Shown here piece after piece: positions 22,334-28,409 of a DNA stretch of 32,645 bases. This DNA is from Clostridia bacterium. GTDB taxonomy: Bacteria > Bacillota > Clostridia > Christensenellales > Aristaeellaceae. The stretch spans positions 1 to 32,645 of the forward strand of contig JAFSGG010000011.1 of NCBI GenBank assembly GCA_017434775.1, given 5' to 3'. The translations under genes and the position numbers were made by a program. Under the pieces are notes generated by a model that worked only from the letters and a program-made list of their open reading frames with translations, ran no database searches and was not told the DNA's origin. Numbering within the stretch: position 1 is the first letter of the stretch; every line of letters starts with the position of its first letter.

Positions 22334-22358
22334 GAGAAAAGAAGGCGTTGCCGCCTTC
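22334..22358 (-). terminator. Terminator of array member 7 (shared hairpin type)
   Basis: GAAGGCG (22341-22347), TTGC, CGCCTTC (22352-22358); on the minus strand CTTTTCTCTTT follows. Confidence 0.78.
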
Positions 22359-22366
22359 CTGATTTT

Positions 22367-22789
22367 TTACTTTCTCCGGGTATAGGTAATGCTGATGCCG
22401 CCCTGCACCAACGTCAGCTTATCCCCCTCGATGGTATATGTGCCGGAGGTGCCCACGAAAGCCAGCTGATTGCCGCTGACGGTATAGGTAGTTTCTCGGG
22501 TATCGGACATATCACCGGCCTTGATGTACATATACAATGTACCGTCGGCAGTGAATTCCATCGCCACTTCGGAAGAATCATACAATTCTTTATTGGCTTC
22601 GTATTCTTCCTGAGAAACGCTCTGCATCATCTGTTCCCTGTCCTGCACCCACACACCCACAATGGGATGCACGGCAAGCTTGGGGGCTTCAGTGGGTTTT
22701 GCTTCTGCTTTCTGATCGCCGCAGGCGGTCAGAGAAATCATCACTGCAACCAGCAGCAGGGCTGCCATCCACTTTTTATACTGTTTCAT
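22367..22789 (-). CDS. Single-domain lipocalin-like lipoprotein (array member 7)
   Basis: This 140-residue lipoprotein begins MKQYKKWMAALLLVAVMISL and has lipobox LTAC. After a linker of Lys/Ala/Glu/Pro the domain reads 'IVGVWVQDREQMMQSVSQ', 'AMEFTADGTLYMYIKAG', 'YTVSGNQLAFVG', 'YTIEGDKLTLVQGGISITYT'. It is the first gene transcribed at the right end of the array and diverges from the ABC exporter gene. An ATG-like start at 22810 is in frame, but AAGGAGG sits 8 nt before ATG 22789. It has a fully consensus promoter. Function unknown; the divergent exporter may be related in function or merely adjacent. Confidence 0.84.
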   Translation of the reverse strand: MKQYKKWMAALLLVAVMISLTACGDQKAEAKPTEAPKLAVHPIVGVWVQDREQMMQSVSQEEYEANKELYDSSEVAMEFTADGTLYMYIKAGDMSDTRETTYTVSGNQLAFVGTSGTYTIEGDKLTLVQGGISITYTRRK

Positions 22790-22822
22790 ATCGTTATCCT
22801 CCTTGTACACTGAACAGAAAAA

Positions 22823-22851
22823 ATTATACAGGAATCATTTCCCTTTGTCAA
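22823..22851 (-). promoter_or_regulatory. Consensus promoter of array member 7
   Basis: TTGACA (22846-22851), 17 nt, TATAAT (22823-22828) on the minus strand. Confidence 0.88.
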
Positions 22852-22912
22852 TGAACACACCCAATTCCATGAACCAACACATGAACAATCGCAAACTTTT
22901 TCTTTGGGTTTA

Positions 22913-22941
22913 TTTACAACAGCAGTACGTTTTGGTACAAT
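22913..22941 (+). promoter_or_regulatory. Promoter of the ABC exporter gene
   Basis: TTTACA (22913-22918), 17 nt, TACAAT (22936-22941), with TGG directly before the -10. It diverges from the promoter of the neighbouring lipoprotein gene. Confidence 0.75.
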
Positions 22942-22977
22942 AAAGACGATTTATTTGCCAAAGAGAGGTGGATCCAC

Positions 22978-24816
22978 ATGCAGCGTTTTCGCGGACCCAG
23001 CCGTTTTCTGACGGATGACGAAAAAGAAAACATGCCGAAAATTTCCAAAGAACTGATTTTCCGTATCCTTTCCTATCTGAAACCCTACTGGAAGCAATTC
23101 CTGCTGGTGTTTGCAGCCATCCTTCTGTCCGCTGCCATCGGCCTGCTGCCTTCCATCATCACCGGTAAAATCGTGGACGAAGCGCTGGTGAAAGATGGCA
23201 CCATGGCAAATCTCATCCAGCTGCTGCTTGCGGCCTTTGTCACCATGACGGTGAGCCAGGTGATCGGCGTGCTGGAAAGCTACATCAACGCCTGGATTTC
23301 CCAGCGCATCATCTTCGATATGAAGAATCAGATGTACGATCATCTGCAGCACATGCCCCATTCCTTCTTTACCACCGAAAAGCAGGGCGATATCGTCACC
23401 CGCATGAACAGCGATATCGGCGGTGTATCCTCCGTGATTTCCGGCACCCTGACCAGTATCGTCAGCAATATTGCCACGGTGGTCACCACCCTGGTGGCCC
23501 TCTTCACCATGAGCTGGCAGCTGGCACTGGTGGGCATTGTGGTGATTCCGCTGCTCATTCTGCCCACCCGTTCCGTTGGCAAAACCCGTTGGAAGCTGCT
23601 TTCCGAAAGCCAGGCCAAGCATGACGAAATGAACCAGCTGGTGAACGAAACCCTATCCGTTTCCGGCAGCATGCTGGTGAAGCTGTTCACAAGGGAAGAA
23701 AAGGAATACGAACGCTTTGTCAACGTCAACGAAGAAGTAACCCAGCTGAACCTGAAAGAACAGCGCAGCGGCAAATGGTTCCATGTGATCATGGGCATGT
23801 TCACCCAGATCGGCCCCTTGCTTATCTACTTCGCCGGCGGCTATTTCATCATCATGAAGTCTGATCCCACCCTGACGGTGGGTACCATCACCGCCACCGT
23901 GGCGCTGATCAACCGGCTCTACCGCCCGGTGCAGAGTCTTCTGAACCTGCATGTGGATTTCACCCGTTCTCTGGCCCTGTTCACCCGCATTTTTGATTAT
24001 TTTGATAAGGAAAACTCCATCCAGTCCCCCAAGGACGGCAAAAAGCCCAAAGTGGAAAGCGGCAATATCGTGTTCAATCACGTGGCTTTCTCCTATGTGC
24101 CTGAAAAGCCCCTGCTCACCGATATCAATTTCACCGTACCCGCCGGGCAGATGTATGCCATTGTGGGTCCTTCCGGCAGCGGTAAATCCACGGTGGTGAA
24201 CCTGATCCCCAGGCTCTACGACGTACTCGCCGGCAGCGTGACGGTAGCCGGAGTGGACGTAAGGGATATGGACCTCACTTATCTCCGCTCCTGCATCGGC
24301 GTGGTCACCCAGGACACCTACCTCTTCAACGGCACCATCCTGGAAAATTTGCGCTACGCCAACGAAAACGCCACCATGGAAGAAATTGAAGAAGCCTGCC
24401 GCATTGCCAGCATCCATGAATTCATCCTCAAGCAACCCGACGGCTACAATACCATGGTGGGCAACCGGGGCCTGAAGCTCTCCGGCGGTGAAAAGCAGCG
24501 CCTGTCCATCGCCCGGGTGATCCTGAAAGACCCCAAGATCCTCATTCTGGACGAAGCCACTTCCGCCCTGGATTCCATTTCCGAAAGCGCCATTCAGGAC
24601 GCCCTGGAAGTGCTCATGCAGGGCCGCACCAGCATCGTCATCGCCCATCGCCTGTCCACCATCCTCAAGGCCGATCAGATTCTGGTGCTCAAGGACGGCG
24701 AAATCCGGGAACAGGGCACCCACGAAGCTTTGCTGGAACAGAACGGCATCTACCGTGACCTGTACGAAACCCAGTTCCGCAAGATTCTGGATATGGAAAG
24801 CGGCACAAACGACTAA
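22978..24816 (+). CDS. ABC exporter, fused membrane and ATPase domains
   Basis: This 612-residue half-transporter should work as a homodimer, or with a partner encoded elsewhere, to export a lipid, peptide or drug. After a basic N-terminus, six membrane helices span about residues 35-330 (first one 'FLLVFAAILLSAAIGLLPSI'). The nucleotide-binding domain has Walker A GPSGSGKST (397-405), signature LSGGE (501-505), Walker B ILILDE (D525, E526) and the H-loop His557 in IAHRLST; all are intact. AGAGGTGG lies 6 nt before the ATG, and a promoter is present. Its relatives (MsbA/LmrA/BmrA type) are too varied to name the substrate. A GC-rich hairpin follows without a T run. Confidence 0.93.
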   Translation: MQRFRGPSRFLTDDEKENMPKISKELIFRILSYLKPYWKQFLLVFAAILLSAAIGLLPSIITGKIVDEALVKDGTMANLIQLLLAAFVTMTVSQVIGVLESYINAWISQRIIFDMKNQMYDHLQHMPHSFFTTEKQGDIVTRMNSDIGGVSSVISGTLTSIVSNIATVVTTLVALFTMSWQLALVGIVVIPLLILPTRSVGKTRWKLLSESQAKHDEMNQLVNETLSVSGSMLVKLFTREEKEYERFVNVNEEVTQLNLKEQRSGKWFHVIMGMFTQIGPLLIYFAGGYFIIMKSDPTLTVGTITATVALINRLYRPVQSLLNLHVDFTRSLALFTRIFDYFDKENSIQSPKDGKKPKVESGNIVFNHVAFSYVPEKPLLTDINFTVPAGQMYAIVGPSGSGKSTVVNLIPRLYDVLAGSVTVAGVDVRDMDLTYLRSCIGVVTQDTYLFNGTILENLRYANENATMEEIEEACRIASIHEFILKQPDGYNTMVGNRGLKLSGGEKQRLSIARVILKDPKILILDEATSALDSISESAIQDALEVLMQGRTSIVIAHRLSTILKADQILVLKDGEIREQGTHEALLEQNGIYRDLYETQFRKILDMESGTND

Positions 24817-24822
24817 ACGAAG

Positions 24823-24966
24823 CAGGGGGCTGCTCGCCCCCTGTACCCCCCGGCAGGAGCATTGCCCCTGCACCCTTCTCCGCGATATTACAAAACAGTG
24901 GAACAAACACTTTCCGCGCGAAATAAGAAACAATAAACATTGTAGGGGCGGCCATTGGCCGTCCTT
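24823..24966. repeat. Three GC-rich intergenic hairpins (REP-like)
   Basis: CAGGGGGC-tgctc-GCCCCCTG (24823-24843), GCAGGAGC-att-GCCCCTGC (24853-24871) and a palindrome within GGGGCGGCCATTGGCCGTCC (about 24945-24964) lie in a row downstream of the ABC gene. They encode nothing recognisable and look like dispersed intergenic palindromes. The rest of the gap to 25179 is AT-rich; it shows no convincing gene. Confidence 0.5.
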
Positions 24967-25179
24967 CTTTCTTATGGAAAAACCTGTGCATGCACAAGGA
25001 TAATCAAGCCCTCCACGGGCATAATGAAAATACAAAAATGGCGAAGGAGAAAGTGTTTTGTCAAGGGTATTTTTATCTTTTAAGTATAGTGGCTTTTTGT
25101 TCTCCTGTTCTACCAGAAGGAAAGCGATGAAATTACAGCATTATAGGTGCTTACTCAACCTTTTCAGTTAATATTATTG

Positions 25180-25230
25180 AAGAATTCACCCCATACCTGT
25201 TCTGCAAAAACATGTATGAGGTGAATTCTT
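25180..25230. terminator. Long hairpin, terminator after the AAA15 ATPase gene
   Basis: AAGAATTCACCCCATAC (25180-25196) pairs with GTATGAGGTGAATTCTT (25214-25230), 17 bp with one non-canonical position (G-U on the minus strand). The T-rich flank is better on the plus strand (TTATTTATT), but the hairpin directly follows the minus-strand gene. Confidence 0.6.
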
Positions 25231-25234
25231 TTAT

Positions 25235-26629
25235 TTATTGAGTTGTTTGCGAAGAATGAGTAATCAGGTTTCTACCATTCATCTGAGGGATTGCTCCATA
25301 CTCTCCTTCCAAATATGCCTTTCGAATACGCTTGTCAAAACGGGCACCAAATTTTTCAAGTTCGTAGATTTTGGATGTACCATCAGTGTCGCGTTTGCTA
25401 ATAAAACTTATCTCGTCCTGTCTCAGTATGTCTAAATCCATTAGATCAGCTTCATGAGTAGTAACAATTAATTGGATGTTTCGTTCTGCTGCGAGAGAAA
25501 GAAAATCAACAATAAATTTCTTTGTAAGCAGTGGATGAAGGCAACGACTTACTTCATCAATAATGTATACAGTATCAGAGCTATTAGAAAGCAATACTTC
25601 GAGAAGGTCAAGCAAACGAATTGTTCCATCGGATTCTTCTTTAAGAGAATACAGTGATTGGCCGTGCTGATGTTGAAACTTTAATGTCTTGCATTTTATT
25701 TCGTCTTCTACCAATTCCAAAATATACATCGAATGATCTTCTCGGCTACGCAACATAATAGCAGGGACTCGCTCGGGATGGTTCTCAGCATACCGTTTTT
25801 TCTGTTCTGTCAAGTTATCGGTAAGTTCGGACCAAAGATGCTTCGACATTTGGGTTGTCAACTTTTCAATCGGTTCGTCGCACACATGTACTTTAGCAAT
25901 GCCGGTTCCAAAGCGTGCCAGTAGCTCTTCAGCAGCAGCACTTCCTTGACTATCGAAGAAATAATTAAATTGAGTTATGGGTTCATCAGGGAAGTTGACA
26001 CTTAATTTAAATTTGAACCAGTGGTATACACTTTTGTAAGCCGATAAAACAGAATAAGTATCATAGAGAGTATCTTTATTCTTGTTCATAACAAGCAGGA
26101 AAAGGATAGTTCCATCGCACTTTACATCATCAGCATAGAAGTTTAGTCTTTCGGCAAGCTGAATATCGTCAATGTATGTTGCAACATCAAAGTATCCAGT
26201 AATAGTATCACGAAAAAAAATCGTTTTACATTTGTTTTGTCTTACTTCGTGCATCCATTCTTTCGTAAATTGCCCGGAAGATAGAATAGCTTCAAAGCCA
26301 TATATATAGCGAACTTTATTAATAACAAGTTCGACAGAAAATCTTGACGGCTGTTCCTCATTGATATCCGATAGGCGACAATAACTCATGTTTGTATCTT
26401 TGGGTATCCCGTGTAAAACGGAATTTTGCATAAAATCAATAGCTCGAACCAAATTTGATTTTCCTGATGCGTTCGCGCCATAGACTGCTTTAAATTTTGT
26501 TAATTTCACATTAGCACTTGGAATACGAATGGTACGTTCAGAGAAATTGCGTGTCTTTCCTGCAACCATCGAAAAGCGTTCTTCCTGTCCAAATGAACAA
26601 AAATTTCTTACAGTAAAATTAATAAGCAT
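25235..26629 (-). CDS. AAA15-family (COG1106-like) ATP-binding protein, possible defence ATPase
   Basis: This 464-residue protein begins MLINFTVRNFCSFGQEERFS, the standard opening of the SMC/RecF-like AAA15 group. Walker A GANASGKSN is at 51-59, the signature-like 'EESDGTIRLLDLL' at 331-343, Walker B 'VYIIDE' at 354-359 and the switch His392 in TTHEADL. All elements are intact, so it should bind and hydrolyse ATP as a dimer. Relatives include AbiLi and RloA of phage-exclusion modules, normally next to an RloB-type partner; none is seen here. AAGGTG precedes ATG 26629. It has its own consensus promoter, back to back with that of the 298-residue gene at 27050. The coding sequence is AT-rich relative to the glg and array regions, which fits an acquired segment. 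A defence role is inferred. Confidence 0.85.
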   Translation of the reverse strand: MLINFTVRNFCSFGQEERFSMVAGKTRNFSERTIRIPSANVKLTKFKAVYGANASGKSNLVRAIDFMQNSVLHGIPKDTNMSYCRLSDINEEQPSRFSVELVINKVRYIYGFEAILSSGQFTKEWMHEVRQNKCKTIFFRDTITGYFDVATYIDDIQLAERLNFYADDVKCDGTILFLLVMNKNKDTLYDTYSVLSAYKSVYHWFKFKLSVNFPDEPITQFNYFFDSQGSAAAEELLARFGTGIAKVHVCDEPIEKLTTQMSKHLWSELTDNLTEQKKRYAENHPERVPAIMLRSREDHSMYILELVEDEIKCKTLKFQHQHGQSLYSLKEESDGTIRLLDLLEVLLSNSSDTVYIIDEVSRCLHPLLTKKFIVDFLSLAAERNIQLIVTTHEADLMDLDILRQDEISFISKRDTDGTSKIYELEKFGARFDKRIRKAYLEGEYGAIPQMNGRNLITHSSQTTQ

Positions 26630-26661
26630 GCCATCACACCTTCTTTCTTCTCTTCTGCACT

Positions 26662-26690
26662 ATTATACGTGATGTTTTCTCCGTTGTCAA
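26662..26690 (-). promoter_or_regulatory. Consensus promoter of the AAA15 gene
   Basis: TTGACA (26685-26690), 17 nt, TATAAT (26662-26667) on the minus strand. Confidence 0.85.
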
Positions 26691-26708
26691 CAAGCACGGC
26701 ACAGAAAT

Positions 26709-26767
26709 ATTCAAGCATTACCGATGTATATTTTGCTACGAATGTGATTTTTTCACATTCAAGCATT
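26709..26767. promoter_or_regulatory. Operator-like palindrome and direct repeats between divergent promoters
   Basis: GAATGTGA (26740-26747), TTTTT, TCACATTC (26753-26760) is a perfect 8-bp inverted repeat ending 5 bases before the -35 of the rightward promoter. ATTCAAGCATT occurs twice, at 26709-26719 and 26757-26767; the second copy overlaps the palindrome and the -35. The layout suits a regulator binding both sites, but no regulator gene is seen in the window. Confidence 0.5.
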
Positions 26768-26794
26768 GACTAATGTAAGACAATATCGTATAAT
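26766..26794 (+). promoter_or_regulatory. Promoter reading toward the 298-residue gene
   Basis: TTGACT (26766-26771), 17 nt, TATAAT (26789-26794). The start codon lies about 250 nt downstream, so the transcript has a long leader. Confidence 0.75.
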
Positions 26795-26858
26795 AAATGC
26801 TGTCAGAACGCCTTTTGTATCCAAGGCTGTCAAACAAACCCATGTGACAACGGGATCG

Positions 26859-26882
26859 AAAAAACACCGAGTTCCCTCGGTG
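26859..26882 (-). terminator. Minus-strand terminator inside the leader region
   Basis: On the minus strand CACCGAG-GGAA-CTCGGTG followed by six T residues. No minus-strand protein gene precedes it, which suggests that a short RNA ends here. Confidence 0.6.
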
Positions 26883-26961
26883 CTCAAGACGACAAAGCCC
26901 AGCGAATGGTACTTCATCGATGCGACACATTGAGTTTACCATGATTCGAAGCTGATTTCAA
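26859..26961 (-). ncRNA. Possible small antisense RNA with its promoter
   Basis: On the minus strand TTGAAA (26956-26961), 17 nt and TAAACT (26933-26938), with TGG before the -10, would start an RNA near 26926. It would end at the terminator at 26859-26882, about 65-70 nt in all. It would be complementary to the leader of the 298-residue gene. A short reading frame crosses this stretch but passes through the terminator, so a protein is unlikely. This is a prediction from promoter plus terminator only. Confidence 0.35.
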
Positions 26962-26989
26962 GACCATAGTCGCCGGAAAGGAGGAAAAA

Positions 26990-27022
26990 TTGAGCGTCTC
27001 CCACGAGTCCATGCTCCTATAG
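26990..27022 (+). CDS. Possible 10-codon leader ORF
   Basis: AAAGGAGG is followed after 5 nt by TTG and the frame MSVSHESMLL, ending in TAG at 27020-27022; the real SD of the next gene begins 12 nt later. The strong SD is the main support. It could be a translated leader that affects access to the next start, or the SD may be fortuitous. Confidence 0.3.
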   Translation: MSVSHESMLL

Positions 27023-27049
27023 ATATTATATATGAAAGGAGATGGAAAA

Positions 27050-27946
27050 ATGAATATTTCCACCTACCTGGGAGTCCCTCGGGGACACAAAAATTTCGAC
27101 TTTGTAGATATCACCACAAATACGGACACAGAACTGTTTATTGATCCATGTTTGATCGAATTTGGTAAAGATCGGTTTAGCCAAGAAGCTGCAATGACTT
27201 TTTCAGACTTTGCTGATCGACTGTATCGTGAGATGCGTGCTTCACGGTGGCGTGGTTCGTCGATTTTTGATGAGGCGCATGAGGTTCATGAAACAAGACT
27301 TGGATATGGCAATGGCCATAACGGAAAAGGAAAAACGCCGCAGGGAATGAGAAACAGTTTGAATGAGCTATGCCGTCTTGTGAATGATATCCCGACCATT
27401 TCGCGCATTCAAGATATTCCAGTCTTTGTTAAAGATTTTGCAGAAGATTGCATGAGTGATTTGCTTACAAACATACTGCGCCGTCTTCTGAGCCAATTTA
27501 CAGCGGAACAAATGGAACACTATGGCTGCAATCCTGATGGTTACCATACGATCCGTTATTGGGATTGTGAGTGTCATGATTGGGCATTATCTCAGGAACC
27601 ATATTGGCTGGTGAATGGACGGAAGGTGCTGTTAGTTCCGAAGCGTTGGGTTCGAAAGAATTTCCTCTTTAAGGCACATCAGTATCTCTTTGTAGTTATT
27701 TTGGAACGTCTAAAAGAGGAACCTGCTTTTCTCGATCTCCCCAAACAGGTAATTTGGAAAAACATCGAACGCAATTCACCTCATTGGGAATACGATAAAG
27801 TTAAAGCGTATACTCGCGAAAATCCTGAAGCCCTTGAAGAGTATCATCAGAGAATGCCACTATACTACGCTCGGTCTTACGGGACAATGAGCGATGACGA
27901 ACTGGATGAAGCGGTTTATCAGAATCAGTCCTGTAGAACTGCGTAA
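27050..27946 (+). CDS. Unrecognised 298-residue protein, possible defence or nuclease-like function
   Basis: The product begins MNISTYLGVPRGHKNFDFVD. Parts that look conserved-like are 'TELFIDPCLIE' (28-38), a Gly/Asn/Lys-rich stretch 'RLGYGNGHNGKGKTPQGM' (83-100), 'VFVKDFAEDCMSDLLTNILR' (125-144) with closely spaced Asp residues, and 'VNGRKVLLVPKRWVRK' (188-203). Acidic residues followed by a Lys-containing strand can occur in metal-dependent nucleases, but the pattern is not decisive. There is no signal peptide or membrane helix, so it should be cytoplasmic. AAAGGAG lies 8 nt before ATG 27050; the ATG at 27032 has no SD. A 41-codon basic gene follows after 24 nt, and the AAA15 ATPase gene diverges from it. 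No family name can be given with confidence. Confidence 0.75.
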   Translation: MNISTYLGVPRGHKNFDFVDITTNTDTELFIDPCLIEFGKDRFSQEAAMTFSDFADRLYREMRASRWRGSSIFDEAHEVHETRLGYGNGHNGKGKTPQGMRNSLNELCRLVNDIPTISRIQDIPVFVKDFAEDCMSDLLTNILRRLLSQFTAEQMEHYGCNPDGYHTIRYWDCECHDWALSQEPYWLVNGRKVLLVPKRWVRKNFLFKAHQYLFVVILERLKEEPAFLDLPKQVIWKNIERNSPHWEYDKVKAYTRENPEALEEYHQRMPLYYARSYGTMSDDELDEAVYQNQSCRTA

Positions 27947-27970
27947 TTGATAATGAAAGGATGTGAGCAT

Positions 27971-28096
27971 ATGGCTGTTCATCATGGCGGCAAAGTTGGA
28001 AAAGCTGGAAAAACTTTGGCTTCTAAAGGATCGTCCAAAAGTTCCAAGAGCCAAGCCGGAAAGACTTTGGCAAACCATAAAGCTGATAAGCATTAA
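27971..28096 (+). CDS. 41-residue Lys/Ser/Gly-rich basic peptide
   Basis: ATG at 27971 opens MAVHHGGKVGKAGKTLASKG and continues with SSKSSKSQAGKTLANHKADKH to TAA at 28094. The segment AGKTLA occurs twice (residues 12-17 and 29-34). Eleven lysines and four histidines, with no acidic residue until Asp39, suggest binding to nucleic acid or to an acidic partner; there is no membrane segment. The start is 24 nt after the stop of the 298-residue gene, with AAAGGA about 9 nt upstream. A strong terminator follows, so the two genes form one operon. It is too short for most gene finders. It could be a co-factor, antitoxin-like or trigger peptide of its neighbour; none of this is shown. Confidence 0.7.
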   Translation: MAVHHGGKVGKAGKTLASKGSSKSSKSQAGKTLANHKADKH

Positions 28097-28131
28097 TCCA
28101 AATCGGTATCACATTTGGAAATGCTTTCGTT

Positions 28132-28162
28132 GGGCGTCTACCTATTGGGTGGGCGCCCTTTT
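28132..28162 (+). terminator. Terminator of the two-gene operon
   Basis: GGGCGTCTACC, tatt and GGGTGGGCGCCC form a long stem with two G-U pairs, followed by TTTTCTCG. A smaller hairpin (CCAAAT/ATTTGG, 28099-28118) precedes it. Confidence 0.8.
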
Positions 28163-28244
28163 CTCGTAAAAAAGCTAGTCCATATAGGCGTAGTTTTGCA
28201 TTTGGCTATCCAAATGCCCTGCTTGCCACAATTGTTTTTCTGTA

Positions 28245-28403
28245 ATGGTCGAGGGGCGAAAGGTGTTATCCTGCCATATCATCACTGCTTTGAATGCTGA
28301 TGATTTCTCCGCTAAGGAGATCGATGCATACGATGCAGAACCGCCACCCGGATGGGTGGCGGATAGAAGATTGATTCAGAAGAAATGGCGGAAAGAAGCA
28401 TGA
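28245..28403 (+). CDS. Short hypothetical ORF or gene remnant (52 residues)
   Basis: ATG 28245 to TGA 28401-28403 gives MVEGRKVLSCHIITALNADD and ends EPPPGWVADRRLIQKKWRKE-A. The composition looks protein-like, but no SD or promoter is clear. A perfect 9-bp inverted repeat (CCGCCACCC-ggat-GGGTGGCGG, 28341-28362) lies inside it. It may be the 3' remnant of a longer gene; the rest of 28163-28409 shows nothing else. Confidence 0.3.
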   Translation: MVEGRKVLSCHIITALNADDFSAKEIDAYDAEPPPGWVADRRLIQKKWRKEA

Positions 28404-28409
28404 AAAAGA

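Noticed and set aside
20487-22358. Regularly spaced identical hairpins taken as a CRISPR-like array
   Set aside because: The repeats are about 850-1000 bp apart with genes between them, each has a T tract, and no cas gene is present.
23653-25035. Open frame of 460 codons on the minus strand
   Set aside because: Antisense to the ABC exporter ATPase domain, whose Walker and signature motifs are intact on the plus strand.
25038-25130. A 30-codon frame beginning MAKEKVFCQGYF
   Set aside because: No SD, no promoter nearby and no stop-associated signal; probably chance in the AT-rich gap.
26736-26942. A 68-codon minus-strand frame across the leader region
   Set aside because: It runs straight through a strong minus-strand terminator and has no SD; a short RNA is a better reading.
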